DNA of 64,000 nt from contig WRAB01000010.1 of the NCBI GenBank assembly GCA_009780435.1, forward strand, positions 22,263-86,262. The letters are read 5' to 3'. How positions within the stretch are numbered: the first letter of the stretch is position 1; each line of letters starts with the position of its first letter. Below the pieces are notes generated by a model. It did not search any database and was not told the DNA's origin. It worked only from the letters and a program-made list of their open reading frames with translations. Below, one piece after another: positions 22,574-32,183 of this stretch. This stretch comes from Oscillospiraceae bacterium (GTDB taxonomy: Bacteria > Bacillota > Clostridia > Oscillospirales > Oscillospiraceae). Position numbers and translations under genes: made by a program.

Positions 22574-23737
22574 ATGGCACACCACCACACGCAAACCAAT
22601 CACATGGCCTATCAGCCCCATATGGAGGTCATCGAATCGAATATTTTAGACCAAGTGCTCACTCTGGGTACAACTTATAATCCAGATACGGTGACAGCGG
22701 ATCAAGTGCGCACCGCCCTGGCCAAGGATCGGCGGGATATCCAAGATTTTTCCGCCCTCCTCTCCCCCGCCGCCGATCCCCTATTGGAGGAGATGGCGGC
22801 TGCGGCAAAAGTCGAGACCGCCCGACAGTTCGGGGGCAATGTCTCCCTGTTCACCCCCCTCTATCTGGCCAATTACTGCGTCAACCACTGCACCTACTGT
22901 GGATTCGGGCGGGACAACCCCATCCGCCGGGGCAAGTTGACCTTTGATGAAACCCGGCGGGAACTGACCGCCATCGCCGCCACGGGATTGGACGAGATTC
23001 TGCTCCTCACCGGGGAGTCCCGGGAGATATCCGATCTCACCTACATCGGGGAGGCTGTCAAATTAGCATCGGAGATGTTCTCCACCGTGGGGCTTGAAAT
23101 CTACCCCCTCAACACCGATGAATACGCCTATCTCCACGCCTGCGGCGCAGATTTTGTCAACGTCTATCAGGAGACCTACTGCCCGGAGACCTATGATCGT
23201 GTCCACCCGGACGGGCCGAAGCGGGCGTTCCCCTATCGGTTCCACGCCCAAGAGCGGGCCATCCGAGGCGGGATGCGGGGCGCCAGCTTCGGCGCGCTCC
23301 TGGGCCTGGGCGAGTTCCGCCGGGACGCCTTTTCGGCGGGACTCCACGCCTATTTTTTACAGCAAAAATACCCCCACGCAGAAATTGCCTTCTCCGTGCC
23401 ACGCTTCCGTTCCTTTTTGGGCCAATCGGAGCGCGACCTCTCCCCCGTAGGGGAGCGGCAACTGCTCCAGGTCATGCTGGCCTATCGGCTCTTTTTGCCC
23501 TTTGCGGGACTCACCATCTCCACCCGGGAGCGGGCGGGGTTCCGGGATCACGTCATCGGTCTCTGTGCCACGAAGATCTCGGCTGGCGTCCTGGTGGGGG
23601 TGGGCGGCCACGATCTAGAGCCGAAAGGCGACGAACAATTTGAAATCGCCGACGCCCGCAGTGTGGAGGAAATCCACCGCATGATCCAAAGCCGGGGCCT
23701 GCAGCCCGTCTACACCGACTACATCAGGGGGGATTGA
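22574..23737 (+). CDS. thiH: 2-iminoacetate synthase ThiH
   Basis: 387 residues, radical SAM enzyme with the cluster motif CVNHCTYCGF near residue 101-110. It cleaves tyrosine to give dehydroglycine (and p-cresol) for ThiG, an anaerobe-type route in contrast to the oxygen-dependent ThiO. It begins immediately after the thiG stop; the ribosome site GGAGG is inside the thiG end. The N-terminus is His-rich (MAHHHTQTNH). Confidence 0.95.
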   Translation: MAHHHTQTNHMAYQPHMEVIESNILDQVLTLGTTYNPDTVTADQVRTALAKDRRDIQDFSALLSPAADPLLEEMAAAAKVETARQFGGNVSLFTPLYLANYCVNHCTYCGFGRDNPIRRGKLTFDETRRELTAIAATGLDEILLLTGESREISDLTYIGEAVKLASEMFSTVGLEIYPLNTDEYAYLHACGADFVNVYQETYCPETYDRVHPDGPKRAFPYRFHAQERAIRGGMRGASFGALLGLGEFRRDAFSAGLHAYFLQQKYPHAEIAFSVPRFRSFLGQSERDLSPVGERQLLQVMLAYRLFLPFAGLTISTRERAGFRDHVIGLCATKISAGVLVGVGGHDLEPKGDEQFEIADARSVEEIHRMIQSRGLQPVYTDYIRGD

Positions 23738-23739
23738 TC

Positions 23740-24429
23740 GTGAAACTGGACACCACATTATACCTCATCGGCGGCATTGACAACCGGAGGGAATCTGACT
23801 TTCTGGGTATTATCGCCCAGGCCTGCGCAGGCGGCGTGACCCTGTTCCAGCTCCGGGAGAAAGAACTCTCTGGCCGGGAATACTACGATCTGGCGGTAAA
23901 AGTCAGGGCCGTGACTGATCGGTTTGACGTCCCTCTGATCATCGATGACCGGGTGGATATCGCCCTGGCCTCCGGTGCCGCCGGGGTACATCTGGGCGCC
24001 GCCGATCTGCCCATCAGGGCGGCACGGGCGGTCATGGGGCCGGATGCCATAATCGGTGCCACCGCCAAGACCGTGGAACAGGCCCGAACCGCAGAATCCG
24101 CCGGGGCGGATTACCTGGGCGTGGGGGCCATCTATCCCACCAAGACCAAGGTGGTGACCGTGCTCACCCCTGTATCGACCCTGTGTGATATTCTAAAGAG
24201 CGTAACAATCCCCGCCGTGGCAATCGGCGGCCTGGACGCCGGGAATCTGGACGTGCTCCACGGCAGCGGCGCCCACGGCATCGCCGTGGTGCGGGCCATT
24301 ATGGATAGCCCCACGCCAAAGGAAACGGCGGCGACCCTGCGGCAGTTGACCGAAATGCATATTCTAAGCAAAGAGTTTCACTGTGCATCCCCCGCCTGCG
24401 GCGGAGAAAATATGAGAGCGGGAGAGTGA
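23740..24429 (+). CDS. thiE: Thiamine phosphate synthase ThiE
   Basis: 229 residues if begun at GTG 23740 (GGGGGG six bases upstream). TIM-barrel with QLREKELSGREYY, IIDDRVDIALA, GVHLGAADL and the phosphate loop AIGGLDAGN. It joins HMP-PP and thiazole phosphate. The normal protein would end near LRQLTEMH. The last 15-18 residues (CASPACGGENMRAGE) are encoded by a copy of the dispersed CCCCGCC/GGCGGAG palindrome, so the C-terminus appears lengthened by insertion of that element. Confidence 0.93.
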   Translation: MKLDTTLYLIGGIDNRRESDFLGIIAQACAGGVTLFQLREKELSGREYYDLAVKVRAVTDRFDVPLIIDDRVDIALASGAAGVHLGAADLPIRAARAVMGPDAIIGATAKTVEQARTAESAGADYLGVGAIYPTKTKVVTVLTPVSTLCDILKSVTIPAVAIGGLDAGNLDVLHGSGAHGIAVVRAIMDSPTPKETAATLRQLTEMHILSKEFHCASPACGGENMRAGE

Positions 24430-25211
24430 CGCACTTGTTGAAAATACTGACTATAGCGGGCTCCGACTGTAGCGGCGGCGCAGGAATCCAGGCGGATTTG
24501 AAGACTATCGCCGCCCACCGGATGTACGGCATGAGCGCCATCACAGCCCTCACGGCCCAGAACACCACCGGCGTATTCGGTGTACAAGAGACGCCCTCGG
24601 AATTCGTGGCCCAACAACTGGATGCCATTTTCACCGATATCGTCCCCGATGCCGTTAAAATCGGCATGTTGGGCCGCCCGGAATTGATCCACGTCATCGC
24701 AGAAAAACTGCGGCAGTATGGCGCAAAGCATATTGTCTTGGATCCCGTCATGGTGTCCACCAGCGGCAGTAAACTCTTGCCCGACGACGCCATCCGAGCG
24801 CTGACGGAGGCTCTCTTCCCCCTGGCCCGAGTAATCACCCCCAATCTGCTGGAGGCCCAAGTCCTCTGCGGATTCCCCATCGAGGGCGAGGATGATATGC
24901 GCAATGCGGCCCGTGTCATCGGCGGCGGCCACGCCTCGTCGATTTTAATCAAAGGCGGCCACGGCAGGCAGGATGCCACGGATTTACTTTATGAAAACGG
25001 CGCCCCCCACTGGCTCCGCGGGGAACGGATCGACAACACCAATACCCACGGCACCGGCTGTACTCTATCCGCCGCCATCGCCTGCCGTCTGGCAGAGGGG
25101 CGCCCACTGTTGGAAAGTGTAACCCTGGCAAAAGCCTATCTCACAGGGGCCATCGCCGCCATGCTGAACCTCGGCGCAGGCCCCGGCCCGCTGGATCACG
25201 GATATTGGTAA
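24426..25211 (+). CDS. thiD: HMP/HMP-P kinase ThiD
   Basis: 261 residues, ribokinase-like. GSDCSGGAGIQADLKT at the N-terminus, AVKIGMLG, LDPVMVSTSG, and the anion hole NTHGTGCTLSAAI. It phosphorylates hydroxymethylpyrimidine twice. The GTG overlaps the thiE stop by four bases; TTG codons at 24435 or 24438 are alternative starts. Last gene of the thiamine operon; no thiC is present here. A GGGAGCCC/GGGCTCCC stem without T-run follows. Confidence 0.94.
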   Translation: MTHLLKILTIAGSDCSGGAGIQADLKTIAAHRMYGMSAITALTAQNTTGVFGVQETPSEFVAQQLDAIFTDIVPDAVKIGMLGRPELIHVIAEKLRQYGAKHIVLDPVMVSTSGSKLLPDDAIRALTEALFPLARVITPNLLEAQVLCGFPIEGEDDMRNAARVIGGGHASSILIKGGHGRQDATDLLYENGAPHWLRGERIDNTNTHGTGCTLSAAIACRLAEGRPLLESVTLAKAYLTGAIAAMLNLGAGPGPLDHGYW

Positions 25212-25351
25212 CTGCCGCCGGGAGCCCGGCGCCAAGCATAAAGGGGCTCCCACGGGGCTTGTCCCATGGGGAACTATGGAAGTTTTGCCCGAAATATGAT
25301 AAAATAGAACGCATCACAGGAATATCGGCTTCCACACAGGAGAATTTTTTA

Positions 25352-27088
25352 ATGATTAAAAATTTTAGAACATTACTTCGGCTAGGCAAACCATCAAAAC
25401 TCATTGTGATTTTATCCGTGGTTTGTACCATTGTTGCAAGTATTGCAGGTGTCATCATACCGCTTTTGCTGCGGACTTTAATCGACGGTGGGTTTGAGCA
25501 TTTTTCTCTTGCACTTGGGTTGCAAATTGCCGGCCTATTTGTGATTCAACTGGTTTTGGCAGGCCTTAGCTTTTATCTCATGGGCCTGACCGGAAACAAG
25601 ATGATTGCAAGAGTAAGACAAGCCGTATGGGAGAAGATGATTTATTTGCCGATCCCATACTTCTCTAAAACCATATCAGGCGAAAGCGCAAGCCGTATCG
25701 TAAATGATACGAGTGTTGTTCGCTCCCTCATCACGGACCAGGTCCTCGGATTTATCCAGGGCGTCATATCTCTGGTGGCCTCTGTTCTCATACTATTTAT
25801 CTTAGATTGGCAGATGACGTTAATCATTGTGTTAGCCGTGCCGCTGACAGTCTTTGTCATCGTCCCTCTGGGGAAAATCGTCCACAAGATATCCGTGAAA
25901 ATGCAGGACAAAACGGCTGAATTAACAGGATTGCTCACCCAAGTTTTGACCGAGATGCGGCTAGTGAAAGCATCCAACGCTGAACTGGAAGAAATTGAGC
26001 GCCAAAAGACATCGGTCAACAGCCTGCTGAAATACGGTTTAAAAGAAGTAAAAATCTACGCACTTTTGCAGCCGGTCATGCAGGGGATGATCTTTTTAGT
26101 CATCTTCGGCGTGATCGCCTACGGCGGCCTTCGGGTATCTTCCGGCACCCTAAGCACCGGGACACTGTTTGCATTCATCATGTATCTCTTCCAGATCATT
26201 ATGCCGGTTGCAGGGTTTGGTATGTTTTTTGCACATCTGCAAAAAGCAAACGGGGCGAGTGAGAGGCTGATCGAAATTCTAAACGAAGAGGGCGAGGATT
26301 TACACAGGGGCCACGATGTAGATTTGAGCGATAAGCCCATTATCTTCGATAATGTTACATTCAACTATGATGAAGACACAGAAGTGCTCAAACATGTTTC
26401 GTTTAAGGCCAATCCCAATGAGACCATTGCCTTTGCAGGACCTTCTGGCGGCGGGAAAACCACAATCTTCTCACTCATTGAACGATTCTTCCAGTTAGAT
26501 GAGGGGCGGATTTTACTGGATGACATGAATATTGAAGATATCTCCTTACGGTCCTGGCGCTCACAGATTGGTTACGTGCCGCAAGAGACCAGTTTGTTTG
26601 TCGGTAGCATCAAAGAGAATTTATGCTACGGTCTGGAGCGTGAAGTGAGCGAAGAAGAACTGTGGCATGTGGTGGAGCTGGCCTGTGCAAAAGATGTGAT
26701 TGAAAATCTCCCTGATCAATTTGAGAGCTTAGTCGGAGAGCGTGGATTAAATCTATCCGGCGGACAACGTCAGAGACTTGCAATTGCAAGAGCTTTTTTA
26801 AGAAACCCGAAAATCTTGCTGTTAGATGAGGCGACGGCAAGCCTGGACTCCCAATCGGAAGCGGTTGTCCAAGAGGCCTTGGCGAATCTGATGAAAGGGC
26901 GCACAACCTTCGTGATCGCACATCGCCTTTCGACGATTGTCGACGCAGATCAAATCGTCTTTGTTGAGGATGGACAGGTCACCGGAATCGGCACACACGA
27001 AGAATTGAGCCGCAATCATAACCTGTACGCAGAGTTTGCGGCGCAACAGTTCAGCAGAGAAGAAAAAGCTGTATTGCGTACAGAATAA
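25352..27088 (+). CDS. ABC exporter, fused membrane and ATPase domains
   Basis: 578 residues from the ATG at 25352 (CAGGAGA upstream). Six membrane helices lie in about the first 320 residues (type IV exporter fold), with the ATPase from about 340. Walker A GPSGGGKTTIF, Q-loop YVPQETSLF, signature LSGGQRQRLAIARAF, Walker B ILLLDEATASLD, and IAHRLSTI. It resembles BmrA/LmrA-type multidrug half-transporters. It stands alone, so it probably homodimerises. It is followed by a good terminator at 27109-27138. Confidence 0.93.
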   Translation: MIKNFRTLLRLGKPSKLIVILSVVCTIVASIAGVIIPLLLRTLIDGGFEHFSLALGLQIAGLFVIQLVLAGLSFYLMGLTGNKMIARVRQAVWEKMIYLPIPYFSKTISGESASRIVNDTSVVRSLITDQVLGFIQGVISLVASVLILFILDWQMTLIIVLAVPLTVFVIVPLGKIVHKISVKMQDKTAELTGLLTQVLTEMRLVKASNAELEEIERQKTSVNSLLKYGLKEVKIYALLQPVMQGMIFLVIFGVIAYGGLRVSSGTLSTGTLFAFIMYLFQIIMPVAGFGMFFAHLQKANGASERLIEILNEEGEDLHRGHDVDLSDKPIIFDNVTFNYDEDTEVLKHVSFKANPNETIAFAGPSGGGKTTIFSLIERFFQLDEGRILLDDMNIEDISLRSWRSQIGYVPQETSLFVGSIKENLCYGLEREVSEEELWHVVELACAKDVIENLPDQFESLVGERGLNLSGGQRQRLAIARAFLRNPKILLLDEATASLDSQSEAVVQEALANLMKGRTTFVIAHRLSTIVDADQIVFVEDGQVTGIGTHEELSRNHNLYAEFAAQQFSREEKAVLRTE

Positions 27089-27108
27089 GCAGAATCGAAC
27101 ACAGCCCC

Positions 27109-27138
27109 AACCGCCATCCCATTTGGGTGGCGGTTTTC
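27109..27138 (+). terminator. Intrinsic terminator
   Basis: AACCGCCATCCC-ATTT-GGGTGGCGGTT followed by TTCC, after the ABC exporter. Confidence 0.8.
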
Positions 27139-27209
27139 CGTTGTAAGCATTTCTTAAGAAATATGCCAACTTGTTTGTAAGATTCCCCTGCTATTCTTAT
27201 CTTGCGGGA

Positions 27210-27244
27210 TTCGTGTTTCCCCGCCGAAGGCAGGGGAAGCACGA
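27210..27244. repeat. Dispersed GC-rich palindrome copy
   Basis: CGTGTTTCCCC-GCCGAAGGC-AGGGGAAGCACG: a stem of the family seen also near 12957, 24385, 32040, 45123 and 45850. It lies between the ABC exporter and the response regulator. Confidence 0.6.
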
Positions 27245-27313
27245 AGGTTATCTCTTTTTCAAGTAAGGATGTGGTATAATTGGAGCAATTCCAACACGCG
27301 GAGGGCACACCCT

Positions 27314-28027
27314 ATGACGATGCATATTCTCATCTGCGACGACGATAAGGAGATCGCAGCGGCCATTGCGGTCTATTTGACGAATGAGGGCTACCAGACC
27401 CATCTGGCCCACAACGGTGTGGAGGCCCTGGCCGCCCTGGAGGAGACCGATATCCATCTGATCCTCATGGATATTATGATGCCCAAGCTGGACGGGTTGC
27501 AGGCGACCATGGAAATCCGCAAGCGCCGGAATATTCCCATTATTATGCTCTCCGCCAAAAGCGAGGACACAGATAAGATCATGGGCCTGTCCCTGGGTGC
27601 GGACGATTACGTGACAAAACCCTTTAATCCCTTAGAACTCATCGCCCGGGTCAAGAGCCAACTCCGGCGCTTTACCGTCCTGGGCAGCGCGCCGACGCCC
27701 CAAGAGGGGGTATTCACCGTAGGCGGACTGACAATTGATGACAACCACAAGACCGTCACCGTAGACGGCGCAGATGTGCGCCTCACACCGTTGGAGTACA
27801 AAATCGCACTCCTCCTGATCCGAAACCCGGGCAGGGTCTTCTCTATTGACGAGATCTACGAACGGGTCTGGGGAGAGGACGCCTATGCGGCGGACAACAC
27901 CGTGGCCGTACATATCCGGCGCATCCGGGAAAAAATCGAATTCGATCCGAAGAATCCAAACTATATAAAGGTGGTATGGGGAATTGGCTACAAAATGGAG
28001 AGGCTGGACAGCGCTTCCAGCCGTTAA
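27314..28027 (+). CDS. OmpR-family response regulator
   Basis: 237 residues from the ATG at 27314, eight bases after GGAGGG. Receiver domain with acidic pocket (ICDDDKE), phospho-acceptor Asp in LILMDIMMPKLDG, Thr/Ser in IIMLSAK and Lys in YVTKPF. A winged helix-turn-helix DNA-binding domain (about 140-232) ends VVWGIGYKME. An extended -10 promoter TGGTATAAT (27272-27280) is upstream. It overlaps the kinase gene by 44 bases. Confidence 0.95.
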   Translation: MTMHILICDDDKEIAAAIAVYLTNEGYQTHLAHNGVEALAALEETDIHLILMDIMMPKLDGLQATMEIRKRRNIPIIMLSAKSEDTDKIMGLSLGADDYVTKPFNPLELIARVKSQLRRFTVLGSAPTPQEGVFTVGGLTIDDNHKTVTVDGADVRLTPLEYKIALLLIRNPGRVFSIDEIYERVWGEDAYAADNTVAVHIRRIREKIEFDPKNPNYIKVVWGIGYKMERLDSASSR

Positions 28028-30185
28028 AATTATATGTTTTATCTTGATTATCGCACTGTGCTTTGTCATACTCAATCGCTTTCTGGCTCTTGTTATGACA
28101 GAGTCGGAGACACGGGTCAGCCCAAGCATTGTATTTGATGACTTGTCTGACAATCAATACTTCTTTTCCCGTCACATGCCCCTGCCGGTGTGGAATGCGG
28201 GCGGCGTCCTGACCCTCCGAAACGAGACATCCATCCGTGCCGGGGAGCACGTCCACTGGGAGCCTTGGGAGCATTGGGAATTAGCCGATATGCACTGGGA
28301 CGAGGTTGATGAACAGGGGGTGCACCACTGGGAATGGTCTCCCCAGCATGGATGGCAGTCTCAGATGCGCTGGTCTCTCGATCATTTCGCTACTGAACAC
28401 TACGACTACATCGCCGTAATCAGAGGCCCCACGGTTGGCTATAACTCTCCAGAGCACAGGCAACTAGAGCAAAACGCCATTGCCTCTCAACTCCGTAGTT
28501 TCCGCCTGACAATGGAAGAATTGACCAACACAGAGGGGCTCCTCTATTATTTACAGACCGGCACCGTCATCCGCTCCAACGTCGCCGCCTGGAATCGGCA
28601 GGATGTGAATTATTTCAGATCCCATCCCGTCTATTTCACTGCGGACACAAATACCCGGATGTCGGCCTCCCACCCGGTCAACTTTGGCTGGGAGTTACCT
28701 CCCGATGCGACACTCTATCTCGCCTTTACCGACGAAGTAGTATCTGCCCAAACCGGCCTGTTCGCCGCAGTACGCACGGCCTATATCCGGGACTTCGCCA
28801 TCATGGGCGCATCTGCACTGCTGATCCTGGCGTTGCTGGTAATCTCCCTCCTGGGTGCCGGACGGCGGCGGGGTGTGGACGGCGTCCACTTTGCCCAGAT
28901 CGACAAGCCCTATCTGGATTTGAGCCTGGCAGCCGTATTCGGCTGGGCCGCGCTCTCTGTGATTCTCTTTTTTTACTTTGTAGATCAGACGCAGTTCGGC
29001 CCAAGCGTTGCCATCTGGAACATGCTATTCGCCGTATTCGCAATCTTTGTCGGCGGCCCGGCCCTGCTGTGGCTATTGAGCTTTGCAAAACGCATCAAAG
29101 CCGGGGGATTCTGGCGACACACCCTGCTCTTTGTCGTCCCCACCCAATGCGGACGCAGGATTCTGCACTTTGTGCGCTCCCTGTGGGCGGGCGCATCCCT
29201 GACGGTCAAGGTGATCGTGATTTCCACCGTCTCCTTTTTCCTCATGCTCTTGGTCGGCGTTATGGGGCTAAACACATGGCACCCCGCCCCCATATTCCTC
29301 CTGTCTTTGCTCTTTACCGCAGTCGTCACATTCTTTCTCCTGCGCTATGCCCTGCGAATTTACAAACTGGAACAGGGCGCACGGGAGGCGGAGCACGGCA
29401 TCTACGACAGCGAAATCCAAGTCGGCGGCGGGGAGCTGGGCCGGATTGCAGATTCCATCAACAACGTCTCCGCCGGGATTCATCTCGCCGTGGATGAGCG
29501 CATGAAGAGCGAACGGCTCAAGACCGAGCTCATCACCAACGTGTCCCACGATATCCGAACGCCCCTCACGTCCATCATCACATACGTCGACCTGTTAAAA
29601 CAGGAGGGTCTACTCTCCGAACACGCACCGGAATACCTGGATATCTTGGAGCAGAAGTCCCAACGGCTGAAAGCCTTGACCGAGGAATTATTCGAGGCCG
29701 CCAAGGCCGCCACGGGCAATATTGAAGTGAACATCACGACCCTGGATTTCGTTCACCTGCTCGACCAAGTCTTAGGCGAGCTGGACAGTGCGATCCAATC
29801 CTCCGGCCTGGAATTACGAGTCAATCTGCCGGAACATCTCTATATCCTGGCCGACGGCAAGCTCCTGTGGCGGGTCATGGAAAATCTCCTGTCCAACGTG
29901 TTCAAATACGCCCTCTCCGGCTCCCGTGTATATCTGGACGCCGTACAGGAAGGCCCTCTCGTCCAGATCGTCTTGAAAAACATTTCCGCCACGGAGCTAA
30001 ATGTGGACCCCGCCGAGCTGACGGAACGCTTCAAACGGGGCGACGACTCCCGCACAGACGGCGGCACGGGCCTGGGGCTCTCCATCGTGCAGAGCTTCGT
30101 CAACGCCCAGGGCGGGAAATTCACCATCGCCATTGACGGCGACCTGTTCAAGGCCACGGTGTGTCTCCCGTCGGGGAACAACTAA
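27984..30185 (+). CDS. Multi-pass sensor histidine kinase
   Basis: 733 residues if begun at the TTG at 27984, inside the 3' end of the regulator gene; no better start with a ribosome site is seen. One helix lies near 15-37, followed by an extracellular domain of about 230 residues rich in Trp and His (EHVHWEPWEHWELADMHW). Five further helices lie between about 270 and 455. Then come a HAMP-like linker, HisKA (VSHDIRTPLTSI) and HATPase (GTGLGLSIVQSF). The membrane layout is larger than usual. It phosphorylates the adjacent regulator. Confidence 0.9.
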   Translation: MATKWRGWTALPAVKIICFILIIALCFVILNRFLALVMTESETRVSPSIVFDDLSDNQYFFSRHMPLPVWNAGGVLTLRNETSIRAGEHVHWEPWEHWELADMHWDEVDEQGVHHWEWSPQHGWQSQMRWSLDHFATEHYDYIAVIRGPTVGYNSPEHRQLEQNAIASQLRSFRLTMEELTNTEGLLYYLQTGTVIRSNVAAWNRQDVNYFRSHPVYFTADTNTRMSASHPVNFGWELPPDATLYLAFTDEVVSAQTGLFAAVRTAYIRDFAIMGASALLILALLVISLLGAGRRRGVDGVHFAQIDKPYLDLSLAAVFGWAALSVILFFYFVDQTQFGPSVAIWNMLFAVFAIFVGGPALLWLLSFAKRIKAGGFWRHTLLFVVPTQCGRRILHFVRSLWAGASLTVKVIVISTVSFFLMLLVGVMGLNTWHPAPIFLLSLLFTAVVTFFLLRYALRIYKLEQGAREAEHGIYDSEIQVGGGELGRIADSINNVSAGIHLAVDERMKSERLKTELITNVSHDIRTPLTSIITYVDLLKQEGLLSEHAPEYLDILEQKSQRLKALTEELFEAAKAATGNIEVNITTLDFVHLLDQVLGELDSAIQSSGLELRVNLPEHLYILADGKLLWRVMENLLSNVFKYALSGSRVYLDAVQEGPLVQIVLKNISATELNVDPAELTERFKRGDDSRTDGGTGLGLSIVQSFVNAQGGKFTIAIDGDLFKATVCLPSGNN

Positions 30186-31408
30186 CCGCCGATTGCAATC
30201 CCACGGAACGTCACACGTACCACGTCTTCTGGGTGGATAAACTCCATGGAGTATTGAAGCGTAGCCACATCAAAGCCGCCTTCCGCCCCGTTGAACCTAG
30301 GCTCTACTATCGTACCGTCCGCCAGATATAAGACGAGGGGATTTTCCTGGAAGATATCAAAACTACCGACGACAGTTATCAGAACTTCAACACTTGTTCC
30401 GCCGAGAAACACTTCCGTGGGGTTCCCCTCAAAATAGCCGCTGAATCCCCCCGGATCAAGTGCGGTGTCCCCGCCGGGTATCGTAAACTCCCAATTTCCA
30501 GACATGACGTGCTCTGCCACCTGACCCGTCCACACCAGTGTCAACTCATAGGGACTGATACCGGCAAGGCCAAAATGGCACTGCTCTCCCGGTACGCCAT
30601 AGTGAATGGTCCCACCGCTGGGCCAAATGATTTCGCCATCTGGTCTCATTAATCCAAGCATTGCCCAGCCCCAGCCATAGACGGCAACATCTGAATCCCG
30701 GCGTGTGATCGTTAGCCTGCCAGTATCGTCCATCGTGATCTCTGTAATTTCAATAAACGCTGCACCCGGCACAACAATGGGGCCATCCATGCCCATATGT
30801 GCTCCGATGTTAAACTCCGTGGGTTGCATCTCAATATTTTGAATGTTGGATGCAATGAAGTCAAACTGCACTACTATCTCTCCGGTCTCCCCCACATCGA
30901 CGTGGGGGAGAAAAAAGCTTGCGTGCACCGTGTGTTCGTCTTTAAACCGTACATCGACGGGCATGTGCAAATTGAGGGGGATATATCCCAGTCTCTCATC
31001 CCGCAAAAGGAGCATAAACGAATCAGATAACCGCTCCCCCGTGGGGTCTGTGATTTCCAGCTCCAAGTACAGACCGCCGATGCGGGTATCCTCCAAGAAC
31101 GCCGCAAGGAGTGCGACCTCAATCTCCCCCTCACTTACGTGTACAGTGATATCCTCGCCTGTTTGGACGTAGGGTGCGGCGCTCTCTCCTCTGAAAATCG
31201 ACTGGAAGATAGAACCGAAATTAATCGTACCGGACACGGCCAGCGCCGTCGTAGCCAGCGCAAGGGTGAGTATTACCGCAACTGCCGCAAACCCGCCCCG
31301 AAACCGGCGTGGCGCAGATGGCTTTACGCCAACTGTGGCGTTTCGCACTTTCTCCATGGTGCGCGCTTTGATCCGATGTATATCCCAGGTCTCACGTTGT
31401 GCTCTCAT
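30182..31408 (-). CDS. DUF4179-type anti-sigma factor
   Basis: 408 residues. A short cytoplasmic part (about 1-38), one membrane helix (about 39-59, GGFAAVAVILTLALATTALAV) and a large extracytoplasmic beta-rich domain. This layout and its overlap by four bases (ATGA) with an ECF sigma gene match DUF4179 anti-sigma factors of clostridia. It should hold the sigma factor at the membrane until an envelope signal arrives. GGAGG precedes the ATG. It converges with the kinase gene, sharing four bases. Confidence 0.78.
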   Translation of the reverse strand: MRAQRETWDIHRIKARTMEKVRNATVGVKPSAPRRFRGGFAAVAVILTLALATTALAVSGTINFGSIFQSIFRGESAAPYVQTGEDITVHVSEGEIEVALLAAFLEDTRIGGLYLELEITDPTGERLSDSFMLLLRDERLGYIPLNLHMPVDVRFKDEHTVHASFFLPHVDVGETGEIVVQFDFIASNIQNIEMQPTEFNIGAHMGMDGPIVVPGAAFIEITEITMDDTGRLTITRRDSDVAVYGWGWAMLGLMRPDGEIIWPSGGTIHYGVPGEQCHFGLAGISPYELTLVWTGQVAEHVMSGNWEFTIPGGDTALDPGGFSGYFEGNPTEVFLGGTSVEVLITVVGSFDIFQENPLVLYLADGTIVEPRFNGAEGGFDVATLQYSMEFIHPEDVVRVTFRGIAIGG

Positions 31409-31941
31409 TGCGTATATGCCTCCTTGCCCAGAATTTCCCCCAGCTTCTTCCTGCCCCGCACCAACCGCTGCTTGACCGCCGCCTCTGTCATGCCGATTCC
31501 GGCACCGATTGCAGCGGCGGTTTGCGCATCGTAATAGTATCGCAAAAATATCTCCCGGTCAGGGCTGTCCATGTTCAAAATCGCAGATTTTACAGCGAAT
31601 TGTTTCTCTCGGGCCGAGAGCGCCTCGTCCATCTCGTAAGATTCGGCCCCCATGTGTGCACTCTCAAGCGGCACGTCAGCACGGACATCCCGCAGTTTAT
31701 TTTTCGCCTTGTTGCGGGCGGTTGCGGCGAGCCACGGCTTGAGTTTTTCCACCCTGTCTGCGTTTTCCCACAGGGCAAAAAACACATCAGATGCAGTCTC
31801 CTCAATATCTTCTCGGGACAGGCTTTCGCCGACAGTATTGCGGATTACAACGCACAGATACGCCGCATATCTGTCCATGATTTGCTCCAGGGCGTTCTCT
31901 TTTCTGCGCCGAACTGCACGGAGCTGTATGAAATCAAACAT
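31405..31941 (-). CDS. ECF-type RNA polymerase sigma factor
   Basis: 178 residues from the ATG at 31941 (AAGGAGGTGG upstream). Region 2 (YLCVVIRNTVGESLSREDIEETASDVFFALWE; KPWLAATARNKAKNKLR) and region 4 (MDSPDREIFLRYYYDAQTAAAIGAGIGMTEAAVKQRLVRGRKKL) are complete. Co-translated with the anti-sigma gene downstream. An extracytoplasmic stress role is likely but its targets are unknown. Confidence 0.9.
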   Translation of the reverse strand: MFDFIQLRAVRRRKENALEQIMDRYAAYLCVVIRNTVGESLSREDIEETASDVFFALWENADRVEKLKPWLAATARNKAKNKLRDVRADVPLESAHMGAESYEMDEALSAREKQFAVKSAILNMDSPDREIFLRYYYDAQTAAAIGAGIGMTEAAVKQRLVRGRKKLGEILGKEAYTQ

Positions 31942-32039
31942 CGCCGCCCTCCACCTCCTTGTTTTTGTATAATAACGGCTGTCACTAATAAAGACACAAA
32001 AAATCAGGGTTCGGTGACGTGAAACCGGGAAATGTTTCA

Positions 32040-32075
32040 ACATTCTCCCGCCTGCGGCAGGGAAATACACGTATT
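32040..32075. repeat. Dispersed GC-rich palindrome copy
   Basis: TCTCCCGCCTGCGGCAGGGA stem in the gap between the divergent sigma and patB genes. It is a member of the CCCCGCC/GGCGGGG family. Confidence 0.55.
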
Positions 32076-32109
32076 CGTACGTGGGTAATCGTATCAAAAA
32101 AGCAGGGCG

Positions 32110-32138
32110 TTGACAACTGGGGCAACTCTCTATATGCT
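32110..32138 (+). promoter_or_regulatory. Promoter of patB-cysK
   Basis: TTGACA (32110-32115), 17 bases, TATGCT (32133-32138), about 45 bases ahead of the aminotransferase ATG. Confidence 0.55.
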
Positions 32139-32183
32139 AATATACACGATATCTGAATATCTGATCGAGAAAGGGCTACGCCC

